This document shows, piece by piece, positions 14,944 through 24,060 of a stretch of 25,111 bases of DNA; position 1 is the stretch's first letter, and each line of letters begins with the position of its first letter. A model generated the notes under the pieces. That model was not told the DNA's origin. It saw nothing but the letters and a program-made list of their open reading frames with translations, and ran no database searches. The DNA comes from Sphingomonas sp. Its GTDB lineage: Bacteria > Pseudomonadota > Alphaproteobacteria > Sphingomonadales > Sphingomonadaceae. A program made the translations under genes and the position numbers. Location: contig JAJNQF010000177.1 of assembly GCA_021154945.1 (NCBI GenBank), positions 1-25,111 of the forward strand, written 5' to 3'.

Positions 14944-17900
14944 GCGCTGGCCGTTGCACGCGTCCTGGAAGCCCGGACCGGCTCGGAGAAGCCGAAGCGC
15001 GCCGGACCGGAGCGCTGGACCTCACGGAGCAGCCCCAGCCTGAGCGATATGCGGACGAGAGCTTCGGGGTCCGCATGATCGATCTCCTTCGCGGCCTCCA
15101 GCAGGTCGTTCTCGGAGAACTGTTCGCCATAGACCATGAGCAGGTCGATGAACGCCGACAGCGACGGATCGGCGAAGCCGAGGAACGCCGGCCTGGCGAC
15201 CTTCGCGGCGGCGGCCTTCACGCTCTGGACGATGTCGTCGTCCGAAAGACGATCCATACGTCGGATCCCCGTCAGCACTCCCGGATATCCCCCGGACGCC
15301 TCCCAGACCCGTTCCGCCAGGCCGAGATCGTTCTCGGGCGTGTTGGCGATGCGGGTGAGCCAATGATGGATCGCCTCGCGGTCCCACGGCCGCACGTCGA
15401 CGATCATGGCCCCCGTCGCCGCGATCGCCGCCGCGTCGCCGCTCCGCTCCGCCCGTATCACTTCGCGTTCGTCCGCGAGGAACACCAGTCGGACCGGATG
15501 CGATGCATCCTTCAGCTCACGCATCTTCGACAGGATCGACGCCTCCTCGGCGTCGGGCCAGCGGCCCTGACAGAGGATGACGCGGGGACGGCCCTCTCGA
15601 GCGTCCTTCCGGGCTCCCGATATGACCTTGCGCAGATCATCGAGCGATCGGAACGCGAGCAGTCGTGGCGGTGCCCATTCCTGGACCTCGATCAGTCCGC
15701 TCACGCTCTCGGCGAGCTGTTCGAGATTGGCGACCGCCGCGCTGCCCGCGATGAGGATCATGGAAGCGCCCGATCCGGGGTGCCTCAGATGGTCGACCAA
15801 CGCCTTCTCCTGTCGCAGGGAAAGCGGAGCATAGGTGCCGCTCTGCGACAGCGAGCGGTGGTTCGCCATCGGGTCGGACTTGTGCTCGGGAGGCTTGTCG
15901 CTGAACTGCACCAGCTGGTCGAATATCTGTTCGCTGCCCCCGAGCATGGCCGCGATCCGAGCCGACCGGAGGGTGAAGCGGTCGCCGTCCCTGTTCAGCA
16001 CGCCGAGCCCGACCATCTCGTCGAGCAGAGCCTCGAACACGTCGGCCGAGTTGGTGGCCGCGAACCCCTGCGGCCAGTACTCCAGGGCATAGCGACGGAT
16101 CTCGGCTTCGGTGTACCCGGCGTTCCCGACGCGGTTGCGCCGGTCCTCCTCCACTCTGAAGCACACGGCGTACGTGATCAGCTCGTATCGTCTGTCCAGC
16201 TGCAGGGTGGCACGGAACTTACCTATGAGCGCCTTGCGGAACTCGGTGTCCTGGAAGCTCTCGATGATGTCCTCGCGCGTGAGGACCCTCGGCAGGCGAA
16301 GCGTCTCCTCCCTCTTCAGGTCGTCGCCCGCCCTCGCGACGATCGTCTTGCCGAAGGTCTGCACGAGGGACGGATAGTATCCGACCAGGGACAGGATGTG
16401 ATGGGCGTCGGCCGCATGCTCGAACCCTATTCCGATCGCCGCCATCGGATCGAACACCATCCTGCGAGCGGCATCCCTGTCATGACCGAGAAGCGGCCCG
16501 ATCTGTACGGCGTTCCCGAGATGCAGCATCGGACTGTTGGGGGTGCGCACGAAGCGCTGGACGTTGTGGAGACCGGCGTAGACGAACTTCGCACGGCGGC
16601 CGGTCTCCTCCATCAGTCGACGCATGATGCCGATGATCGCGAACTCGGTGTTGATCTCGTGCTCGAGGAAGTTGTCCGCCTCGTCCAGCAGCATCAGCAG
16701 CCGCCGCGTCGGACCGCCCGCGAGCCATTGGCGGATTCCCGCGCAGACCGCGTGCTCGCCGCGCGCCAGGGTCGTGAGGACGTCGCGTTCGTACAGCTGC
16801 TGGCTCAGGTGGTTCCACACCTCCGACGACTGCACGCTTCGACCGAGGTTCTCGATCGAAAGGTAGATGACGACGAGATCCGGGTTCGCCACGTTGCGCA
16901 TGTGGATCTGCTTCAGGAGCGCCGTCTTTCCGAGCTGGCGGCCGCCGTAGACGAGACACGAGCCCTGAGGATCGAACAGCTGTTCGTACTCGCGCTCCCG
17001 CCCGAAGAACATCTCGATCGACGGGGCGGCGTCCGCGAGGCTGGTGTCCACGTAGGGGTGCGCGGCGCCGAAGGGGACCGCCAGATCGAAGAACTGCCTG
17101 AGGCCGCGCCCGGACGTCGCTGACAACGCCGCGATGGTGGCCTCGTCGAGCAGCGCGACCGATGCGCCGGGGCGCTCGCGTGCGGTGCGCAGGAATATCT
17201 GTCTCGCATTGGGGTTGAGCCACTCCGCCGAGAAGACGAGCACTTCGGCGGGAAGCTCGTCGAAGCCTTGGAGGCACCGCTCCATGGCTCCTTCGGGGAT
17301 GACCAGGATCGTGTAGTTCCCGTCCGCCTGACTGCCGAACGTCGGGATCATGCAGTTCGCGGCCGATCGCAACGGGTCCGTCGCTACGTCGTAACGGTAC
17401 CCGCCTCGCCACTTCTGTTGCCGCACGACCTTCGCTCCGCCGAACCCCAGTACGGTGAGGAGTCCGATCAGGGTCTGCTCCAGCGCGGGCTTCAAGGACT
17501 GCGCCGCCCGTTTGAAGGCTATCCACGCCTCCAGCAGTCGAGCGGCGACCTCGTGTTCGGACGCGTGCAGCGTGCCGTACTGCAGGGGTCCATGAGGCCG
17601 ACCGTTCAGCGCGCAGTCGTGCAGAACCGTCACGGACGGCGGGTCCATGTTCAGCACGTCGTCGACGAAGTGCCGGAGCGGACGGATGAGGTGCCGATGC
17701 CGGACCGAGGGTTCACCGGGCCGGTGGCTCTGGAGTTGGAGAAGGTCCTCCACCAGTGTGCCGAGGTCGCCTCCCGCCAGCAGACTGCGGCACTCCACGA
17801 GCTCGACTGAGAACTTCTCCTCCGCCTCCGCTATCCGCTCCTCCAGCCGGACGGCCACCACCGAGCGCTGTTCCTCCAGGTCCGCTTCGAATGCCTCGAG

Positions 17901-20900
17901 TCGGGCCCTCAGGACGGGGAAGTCGCATATCGCGCCCTCCGCTCCGACGTTCTCGAGCGGGAACTCGTTGAGGGGTTCCTCGCCCAGGCTCACCAGCACC
18001 GCTTCGAAGTCGGTAAGCATGCCGCCGGATTCGTCCGAACCGGTGGACGCCATCTGCAGGTCGTCGAGGTGATTGCGCAGCGACGCACGACGGGATTCCA
18101 GGTCTCGGCGCTGCAGGATCCTCATCGCTTCGAGTCGGTGCTCGTCCTCGTCCTTCCGATCGGTCAGCAGCGGCAGCACCCTCTGTGCCACGGTCGCCGC
18201 ACCCGTCTCCAGCGCGCGTTCGAACGATGCCCGCCATGAGGGGAGCCGCTCCTCGAAGGCGCTCTCGGACGCCAGTCGCAGGGGGTCGACGTCATCGACG
18301 CCGATCCGCAGCCGATGCCTGCCGTTGAGCGGGAAGTCGGGAAGAAGCGCTATCTCGGCATCCAACGTCCTGACGGCTGAATTCGGCGGGCTCGCGACAC
18401 CATCGATTATCGCGTTGAGATCCCGGACGGCCTCTTTCAGGAGAACGGCTCCCTGCCCTTCCCGACCGCCTACCGCCAGCGCCCGCACGAGATCGTCGGC
18501 GGCCTCCCTCAAGCCGACGGCGAGTTCGGCCCGCGAAGCCTCGAGGCGATCACGACTCTCCCGCCCCGTGGGCAGCGTCGCCAACCACGCTTCGATGAGT
18601 TCGCGGGTCTCGTCCAACAGACCAAGACACCGCTCCCGTGCCGCGGCCTCGAGCCGGACGGCGCGCGACTTGCTGAGCTGCGCATCGAACGCATCGTCCA
18701 ACAGCTGGCCCGGGCGATCCCGAAGCTCCTCCGCGATATCGAGCGCGAGCGTCCTGGCGCCCTCCTCGTTCCGGAGGATGGCTTCGACGGGTCGGCCGAT
18801 CTTGCCGTTCGGCACGATCAGTTCGCGCTGCCACATCGCCGTCGCCGGTTGGTAGGCGAGCGTACGCGACCGCGCGGAACGATACCAACGCTCGAGTTCG
18901 TCCCGGGCATTCCGATGCTGTGCCTCCCGTTCCCGGACATCGCTCATCGGGGACAGGTCGCGTACCGTGGATATGTTGAGCTGTGGGGCCCTGTCCGCGA
19001 AATCCATCAGGCGACGATAGGCGGACAGAGTGCCCCAACGACGAAGTTCCGCTACGACGCGCGCGCCGGCGTACGGGGCGACCAGGCTCGCTCGCAGAGC
19101 GCCCGCGAGGAGCGCTTCGCCCGTTCCGTCGCTGCGGTCCTCCGCACCGGGATGCGCCGCGACCTCGATCAGCGAGGCGGACAGCTCGGCATACCGACCC
19201 GCAGCGCTGTCGGCATGACTCTCGATGCTGCGGCTCACGAGCGCGCTCTCGAGCACGACCACCGGCCAGCTGTGCGGAAGGACAGTCGCACCTGCGATGT
19301 CCCGTCCGTCGGCGAGGTGCACGGCCAGTCCTAGCAGTCCAGCATCGAGACTCCGGCCTATCCGTTCGTCCCAAGCGCTGAGCGCGACGTCCCGCATCTG
19401 CTCCGGCGGCTCGACCGAATCCGGGGAGCCGGGTTCGGACCAGTCGAATGCGGCCAGGCCATCATCGACGACCTCGGGATATCCGTCGTCTTCCGAAGGA
19501 TCCCCCCAGTCGGCAGCGGAATCGCCCGATGGGGACTCCGACGGCTTCGCATGGCCGGCGTCATCCGTCGTGGAGCTCGATGCGGCCGTCGCGGCAGCCT
19601 CCGTCTCGACCAACCGCACGTTCTGCGGATCGGTGCTGGACGCGAACGGCGGTTCGGAGATGTCGAGGGTGATCTGCGGGTCATCGGATCCCGGACGCAC
19701 CGGGCTTTCGGAAGCGTCCGCATCCGTGGAACCGCCCGTCGGTACCGGGGCGGCATGTGGAGAATCGACGTCGGGCGGCGTGATCACCGGTTCGAAGGAT
19801 TCCCCAGCGCCGAGAACCGGCGACGCGGAGGTCTCCTCCCGCAGACCATCGAGCGCCTGCGCGACCTTCTCCAGCTGCTCCTCCGCTTCCATGCTCGCCT
19901 TCTGCTCGGCCAGGACGGCGGCACGGCGCTCCGGACCTACGCGTACGATGTCGGCGACCCGTTCGGACGCCGACGTCGCCTCCTCCTCGGCCGCGACCAG
20001 CGCAGCTGCGGCGAGGTGGGCTGCCTCGAGGAGGTCCAGCGGAGCGTCGGCTCCGATCCCGACGTCCCCCAGCATCGCGCGCCTCGAATCAGAGATCGAG
20101 GCAAGGGTCCGTACCAGCGCCGTGGTCGCGGAAGCCCGACGCGCTGCGGCCTCGACGACGAGACGGGTGGCGATGTCCGCCTCGTCGAGTTCGGTGCCGA
20201 TGACGAGCATGACCTCGCGAAGCATCGACAGCGCGCTCGGCAGAGGATTCCCGTGAAGACGATCGAGAACGCGTCGCGCATCGTCCAGGACGGCTTGCGA
20301 CGTCGGAGCTTCTGCCGAGGGCACGCCGGCGATCGCGGCCCCCTCGGGTATCCGGTCGACGACCGCCTCCGCGGGAAGGTCGTTCGACGGCTCGTCGGTT
20401 TCGAACGATGCGTCGGTTGCCGCCACCGTATCGGTGGCGATCGCCGACCGCTCGGACGCCACCCGCTCGTGCGCGACCGGTACGGACTCCACCGCAACCG
20501 GATCACGGCCCGGGTCGTCCGACCGACCGGTTGGATCGAGGGTCATGGCCGGGTCCTCCTGTCCGTCCGCAGCATCGGCGGTGGACGACGACGATCCGGT
20601 CGGAGGAATGGGCATCGCGGCCGTCGCCGGCAGGCCCCGCACGAACTCGAGCATCGCGAGGACGTCATCGAGCCCGTTGGCCCGCGCGAACCCCGCCATT
20701 CGCGCAGGGTTTCGCGTGTAGGGCAGACCACGCGCGTGGAGTTTTCGCGAACCCCAGTCGAGGACCATCTGCCTGAGGGAGCGTCGCGCGTCGTTGCCGC
20801 CGCTGCGTTCCAGCAGCTCGTCCACGTTCGCCGTGCCGTAGGTCACATAGTGCGAACGCAACCACGAGTAGAAGGCGGGTTCGTCCTTCTGCCCGGATGG

Positions 20901-21065
20901 CGGTGAGAACTGCGCCAACCCGATCGAAATCTTCTTGCGGGTGCCGGGCGGAAGCGTGTGCGCCTGCGAGAGCAGCATCACGATGGCGTCATCGGGATCC
21001 ACCATCGCCTCGGGCTTCTCGTCGATCCCGTCCGCTCCGAACCGATGCACGTGTCTGCCAGTCAT
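14940..21065 (-). CDS. 2041-residue STAND/AAA-like NTPase with coiled-coil and disordered regions
   Basis: No named family recognised. The order is: helical N-terminus (1-150), acidic disordered linker (about 150-255), helices (255-410), second Ser/Asp/Pro linker (about 415-560), and a long charged helical region (565-1190). An alpha/beta segment (about 1195-1320, LLTVLGFGGAK to LLDEATIAAL) is loosely like restriction-endonuclease-type folds but lacks a clear catalytic set. Then comes an NTPase introduced by FFGREREYEQLF, with Walker A GGRQLGKT (about 1375-1382) and Walker B LLMLLDEAD (about 1457-1465). A second NTPase-like domain (about 1760-1990) has no Walker A lysine but keeps the VRPWDREAIHHWL and GGYPGVL lid features. 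The lipid-free, signal-free protein should be cytosolic. It precedes and overlaps the HEPN-motif gene. Likely a large sensor or switch ATPase of a defence module (inference). Confidence 0.85.
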   Translation of the reverse strand: MTGRHVHRFGADGIDEKPEAMVDPDDAIVMLLSQAHTLPPGTRKKISIGLAQFSPPSGQKDEPAFYSWLRSHYVTYGTANVDELLERSGGNDARRSLRQMVLDWGSRKLHARGLPYTRNPARMAGFARANGLDDVLAMLEFVRGLPATAAMPIPPTGSSSSTADAADGQEDPAMTLDPTGRSDDPGRDPVAVESVPVAHERVASERSAIATDTVAATDASFETDEPSNDLPAEAVVDRIPEGAAIAGVPSAEAPTSQAVLDDARRVLDRLHGNPLPSALSMLREVMLVIGTELDEADIATRLVVEAAARRASATTALVRTLASISDSRRAMLGDVGIGADAPLDLLEAAHLAAAALVAAEEEATSASERVADIVRVGPERRAAVLAEQKASMEAEEQLEKVAQALDGLREETSASPVLGAGESFEPVITPPDVDSPHAAPVPTGGSTDADASESPVRPGSDDPQITLDISEPPFASSTDPQNVRLVETEAAATAASSSTTDDAGHAKPSESPSGDSAADWGDPSEDDGYPEVVDDGLAAFDWSEPGSPDSVEPPEQMRDVALSAWDERIGRSLDAGLLGLAVHLADGRDIAGATVLPHSWPVVVLESALVSRSIESHADSAAGRYAELSASLIEVAAHPGAEDRSDGTGEALLAGALRASLVAPYAGARVVAELRRWGTLSAYRRLMDFADRAPQLNISTVRDLSPMSDVREREAQHRNARDELERWYRSARSRTLAYQPATAMWQRELIVPNGKIGRPVEAILRNEEGARTLALDIAEELRDRPGQLLDDAFDAQLSKSRAVRLEAAARERCLGLLDETRELIEAWLATLPTGRESRDRLEASRAELAVGLREAADDLVRALAVGGREGQGAVLLKEAVRDLNAIIDGVASPPNSAVRTLDAEIALLPDFPLNGRHRLRIGVDDVDPLRLASESAFEERLPSWRASFERALETGAATVAQRVLPLLTDRKDEDEHRLEAMRILQRRDLESRRASLRNHLDDLQMASTGSDESGGMLTDFEAVLVSLGEEPLNEFPLENVGAEGAICDFPVLRARLEAFEADLEEQRSVVAVRLEERIAEAEEKFSVELVECRSLLAGGDLGTLVEDLLQLQSHRPGEPSVRHRHLIRPLRHFVDDVLNMDPPSVTVLHDCALNGRPHGPLQYGTLHASEHEVAARLLEAWIAFKRAAQSLKPALEQTLIGLLTVLGFGGAKVVRQQKWRGGYRYDVATDPLRSAANCMIPTFGSQADGNYTILVIPEGAMERCLQGFDELPAEVLVFSAEWLNPNARQIFLRTARERPGASVALLDEATIAALSATSGRGLRQFFDLAVPFGAAHPYVDTSLADAAPSIEMFFGREREYEQLFDPQGSCLVYGGRQLGKTALLKQIHMRNVANPDLVVIYLSIENLGRSVQSSEVWNHLSQQLYERDVLTTLARGEHAVCAGIRQWLAGGPTRRLLMLLDEADNFLEHEINTEFAIIGIMRRLMEETGRRAKFVYAGLHNVQRFVRTPNSPMLHLGNAVQIGPLLGHDRDAARRMVFDPMAAIGIGFEHAADAHHILSLVGYYPSLVQTFGKTIVARAGDDLKREETLRLPRVLTREDIIESFQDTEFRKALIGKFRATLQLDRRYELITYAVCFRVEEDRRNRVGNAGYTEAEIRRYALEYWPQGFAATNSADVFEALLDEMVGLGVLNRDGDRFTLRSARIAAMLGGSEQIFDQLVQFSDKPPEHKSDPMANHRSLSQSGTYAPLSLRQEKALVDHLRHPGSGASMILIAGSAAVANLEQLAESVSGLIEVQEWAPPRLLAFRSLDDLRKVISGARKDAREGRPRVILCQGRWPDAEEASILSKMRELKDASHPVRLVFLADEREVIRAERSGDAAAIAATGAMIVDVRPWDREAIHHWLTRIANTPENDLGLAERVWEASGGYPGVLTGIRRMDRLSDDDIVQSVKAAAAKVARPAFLGFADPSLSAFIDLLMVYGEQFSENDLLEAAKEIDHADPEALVRISLRLGLLREVQRSGPARFGFSEPVRASRTRATASA

Positions 21066-21502
21066 TGCCCCCCCCTTTGCCGCTGATCCGTCGGCGGCCG
21101 CTTGATTACGACCCGTGCGAGCCGAACCCCCGCATGGACGGGTGATTCAGCGACGGAGCCGGCGATGGCGATGAGCCAAGATGATCGATCTGGTCTACGC
21201 GAACGGCGAACACCGCCACAACGACCGAATGCTCCATAGGAAGAAGGCGACGGGCCATGCAAGCGGGACGCGCTCGACCGACGCAGGTCGCGTGAGGTCG
21301 ATCACCGGCGCCCATCGGCGTAGGCCGACGCACATGCGGCTGGTCGCTGCGATCATCGCCGTGCCTCCTCCACGCCGATGGTTTCCCCGTGGACGACGAG
21401 ACCTGACGCCCCCGGTGCAGCGTGAGGGTCGCGGCGGCTCCTTAAGGCTCGTGCCGACGCCCGCCCGCCCGCATCGTGGGCAAGGGTGGCGGGAGATGGG
21501 CG
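21066..21502. other. 440-bp intergenic region with a G8 tract in the giant ATPase ribosome site
   Basis: No convincing gene. A run of eight C (21068-21075; G8 on the coding strand) lies 2-9 nt upstream of the giant ATPase ATG and forms its Shine-Dalgarno sequence. A 66-codon minus frame from a TTG at 21262 ends with a 3-base overlap of the ATPase start (ATGA), which could be a coupled leader peptide, but its sequence is not protein-like. The rest is the region downstream of the thiolase gene; no T-run terminator was seen. Confidence 0.5.
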
Positions 21503-22711
21503 TCAGACCCGCTCGACCGCCAGAGCCAGTCCCATGCCGACACCGATGCAAAGGGTCGCCAACCCCCGCCTGCCGCCGCTCCGTTCGAGCTGATGCACGA
21601 GCGTCAGTGCCAGCCGTGCCCCCGACATGCCCAGCGGATGTCCGAGTGCGATCGCGCCGCCGTTCGCGTTGACCTCCGGCGCGTCATCGGGGAGGCCCAG
21701 ACCACGCATCACGGCGAGGCTCTGGCTCGCGAAGGCCTCGTTGAGTTCGATCGCGTCGAAATCCCCGATACCCAGACGGAGCCGTGAGAGCAGCGCCAGG
21801 GTCGCCGGCAGCGGGCCGATCCCCATCACGCGCGGTTCGACGCCGATCGAGGCCATTCCCAGGATGCGCGCACGCGGCGTCAGGCCGTATCGATGCGCCG
21901 CCGCCTCGCTGGCCACGATCATCGCGGCCGCGCCGTCGTTGATCCCTGACGCGTTGCCCGCCGTCACCGTACCGTTCGCCCCGAACAGGGGCTTCAGCCG
22001 CGACAACGCCTCGAGCGTCATCCCCGCGCGCGGGTGCTCGTCGCGATCCGCCCGGACCGGGTCCGCCTTGCCCCGACCGACGATCTTCACAGGGACGATC
22101 TCCTCGGCGAGGAAACCGCTCTCCTGCGCCGCTTCGGCCCGCAGCTGGCTGCGCAGAGCGAACGCGTCCTGGTCGTCGCGGCTGATGACGTGGTCCTCGG
22201 CGACGTTCTCGCCGGTGCGCGGCATCGTCTCGGTGCCGTAGGCGAGGTCGAGCGCCGGATTCACGAACCGCCACCCCATCGTGGTGTCCTCGAGTCTCTG
22301 GTCGCGACCGTAGGCGCGGCCGCTCTTGCCCATGACGAGGGGCGCGCGCGTCATGCTCTCGACGCCACCGGCGATGGACACGGCCATCTCGTCGCAGCGG
22401 ATCGCCCGCGCCGCCTGGCCGACCGCTTCCAGCCCCGAGGCGCAGAGCCGGTTGAGCGTCACCCCCGGCACCACCGGGGGCAGTCCGGCGAGCAGCAGGC
22501 TCATCCGGGCGACGTTGCGGTTGTCCTCTCCGGCCTGGTTGGCGCAGCCGTAGAACACCTCCTGGATCGCGGAGGGATCGAGGTTGGGATTCCGGCGCAG
22601 CAGCGCTGCGATGGGTACGGCCCCCAGATCGTCGGCGCGGACGTCGGAGAGTATGCCGCCGTAGCGTCCGATCGGGGTCCGAACGGCGTCGCAGATGAAG
22701 GCTTCAGCCAT
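21503..22711 (-). CDS. pcaF: 3-oxoadipyl-CoA thiolase
   Basis: The 402-residue thiolase splits 3-oxoadipyl-CoA with CoA into succinyl-CoA and acetyl-CoA, the last step of the 3-oxoadipate pathway. Catalytic residues are present: Cys90 in LNRLCASGLEAV, His358 in GGAIALGHPLGMSG and Cys388 in LCIGVGMGLAL, with NEAFA before them. The opening MAEAFICDAVRTPIGRYGG and the GGVESMTRAPLVM segment are typical of PcaF/PaaJ. Length is normal for the family. It starts 3 nt after the CoA-transferase B gene, so it is co-transcribed. Context with CoA-transferase and maleylacetate reductase favours PcaF over a general acetyl-CoA acetyltransferase. Confidence 0.95.
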   Translation of the reverse strand: MAEAFICDAVRTPIGRYGGILSDVRADDLGAVPIAALLRRNPNLDPSAIQEVFYGCANQAGEDNRNVARMSLLLAGLPPVVPGVTLNRLCASGLEAVGQAARAIRCDEMAVSIAGGVESMTRAPLVMGKSGRAYGRDQRLEDTTMGWRFVNPALDLAYGTETMPRTGENVAEDHVISRDDQDAFALRSQLRAEAAQESGFLAEEIVPVKIVGRGKADPVRADRDEHPRAGMTLEALSRLKPLFGANGTVTAGNASGINDGAAAMIVASEAAAHRYGLTPRARILGMASIGVEPRVMGIGPLPATLALLSRLRLGIGDFDAIELNEAFASQSLAVMRGLGLPDDAPEVNANGGAIALGHPLGMSGARLALTLVHQLERSGGRRGLATLCIGVGMGLALAVERV

Positions 22712-22714
22712 GTA

Positions 22715-23371
22715 TCAACCTCTGGGATCGGACTTCGGGGGGGACAGCGGCACGCCGGTCAGCCGTCGCAGGTCGTCCATCGTGACGCCCTCGACGATTT
22801 CGAAGACGCTGGCACCGTCCCGGCCGACGTCGAAGACGGCCAGATCGGTGTATACGCGGCAGACGCAGCCCAGACCCGTCAGGGGATATGAGCATGCCTC
22901 CACCAGTTTGCTCTCGCCGTTCCTGGTCAGCAGATCCATCATGACGAAGGTCCGCCGCGCGCCTATCGCCAGATCCATCGCGCCGCCTACCGCCGGGATC
23001 GCACCGGGTGCGCCGGTGTGCCAGTTGGCGAGATCGCCCCTGACCGACACCTGGAACGCTCCGAGGACGCAGATGTCGATGTGACCTCCGCGCATCATCG
23101 AGAAGCTGTCGGCGTGATGGAAGTAGCATCCCCCCGCCAGCAGCGTGACCGGTTGCTTGCCGGCGTTGATCAGATCCCAGTCCTCGTCGCCGTGCGCGGG
23201 CGCAGGGCCCATGCCGAGCAGGCCGTTCTCGCTCTGCAGGACGATCTCGCGATCGACCGGAAGATGATCGGCGACCCGGGTGGGCAGACCGATGCCGAGG
23301 TTCACGTAGGCGCCCTCCGGAATGTCGCGCGCGACGCGGGCCGCCATCTGGTCTCGGTCGAGACGGTTCAT
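22715..23371 (-). CDS. pcaJ: 3-oxoadipate (3-oxoacid) CoA-transferase subunit B
   Basis: The 218-residue beta subunit of a family I CoA-transferase moves CoA from succinyl-CoA to 3-oxoadipate. The catalytic glutamate is Glu48 in LQSENGLLGMGP, and the VNLGIGLPTRVADHL and GAMDLAIGA segments are characteristic. It ends with GVPLSPPKSDPRG. The ATG overlaps the stop of the A-subunit gene (ATGA), as expected for subunits made in equal amounts. An acetoacetate-type SCOT role cannot be excluded from sequence alone, but the thiolase and maleylacetate reductase neighbours favour 3-oxoadipate. Confidence 0.95.
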   Translation of the reverse strand: MNRLDRDQMAARVARDIPEGAYVNLGIGLPTRVADHLPVDREIVLQSENGLLGMGPAPAHGDEDWDLINAGKQPVTLLAGGCYFHHADSFSMMRGGHIDICVLGAFQVSVRGDLANWHTGAPGAIPAVGGAMDLAIGARRTFVMMDLLTRNGESKLVEACSYPLTGLGCVCRVYTDLAVFDVGRDGASVFEIVEGVTMDDLRRLTGVPLSPPKSDPRG

Positions 23372-24060
23372 GGCTCGATCCGATCGCCGATGTCCGCGAC
23401 GGCTATCTCGACCACGCGCTGCACGAATATGCCGGGCGTCACGACGACCTCCGGATCCAGCGCTCCGAGGGGCACCAGGGCTTCGACCTGCGCGATCGTC
23501 GTCGTTGCGGCCATCGCCATGATCGGGCCGAAGTTCCGAGCGGTCTTGTTGTACACCAGGTTGCCCCAGCGATCTCCGCGTTTCGCCCTGATCAGCGCGA
23601 AGTCGGCGAAGATGGGGTACTCGAGTACGTAGTCGCGCTCGCCGATCATCCGTGTCTCCTTTCCTTCGGCCAGCGACGTGCCGAAGCCGGTGGGAGTGAA
23701 TATCGCGCCGAGTCCGCTTCCCGCGGCATGGATCCGGGCCGCGAGATTCCCCTGGGGCACGAGCTCCAGTTCCAACGCGCCGGACCGATAGGCTTCGTCG
23801 AAGTGGTGGGAGTCGGCCTGTCGGGGGAACGAGCAGATGATCTTGCGCACGCGTCCTTCCCGGATCAGCGCGGCCACCCCGGTCTCGCCGCTGCCGGCGT
23901 TGTTGTTGATGATCGTGAGGTCTCCGACGCCGCGCGCGATGAGAGCCTCGATCAGATCGTCCGGTTCTCCGGCCGTGCCGAAGCCGCCGATCATGACGGC
24001 TGCGCCGTCGCGCACGTCGGCCACCGCCGCCTCGGCACTGGCTACGGACCGGTCGATCAC
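23368..24060 (-). CDS. pcaI: 3-oxoadipate (3-oxoacid) CoA-transferase subunit A
   Basis: The 230-residue alpha subunit partners PcaJ. The CoA-transferase signature MIGGFGTAGEPDDLIEAL near residue 22 and LTIINNNAGSGETGVAALI follow the family closely, with the later EGKETRMIGERDYVLEYPIFADFALI segment. The start was placed at the GTG at 24058-24060, which overlaps the stop of the maleylacetate reductase gene (GTGA) and gives the usual N-terminus (VIDRSVASAEAAV). A longer frame starting at 24102 adds a basic non-conserved stretch and is less likely. Confidence 0.93.
   Translation of the reverse strand: MIDRSVASAEAAVADVRDGAAVMIGGFGTAGEPDDLIEALIARGVGDLTIINNNAGSGETGVAALIREGRVRKIICSFPRQADSHHFDEAYRSGALELELVPQGNLAARIHAAGSGLGAIFTPTGFGTSLAEGKETRMIGERDYVLEYPIFADFALIRAKRGDRWGNLVYNKTARNFGPIMAMAATTTIAQVEALVPLGALDPEVVVTPGIFVQRVVEIAVADIGDRIEP

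Noticed and set aside
21062..21262. 66-codon minus frame overlapping the giant ATPase start by ATGA
   Set aside because: TTG start, no ribosome site seen, and low-complexity Arg/Ser/Pro sequence; the overlap alone is not enough to call a gene.
21420..21502. G-rich repeats downstream of the thiolase gene as a terminator
   Set aside because: No stable stem followed by a T-run could be drawn.
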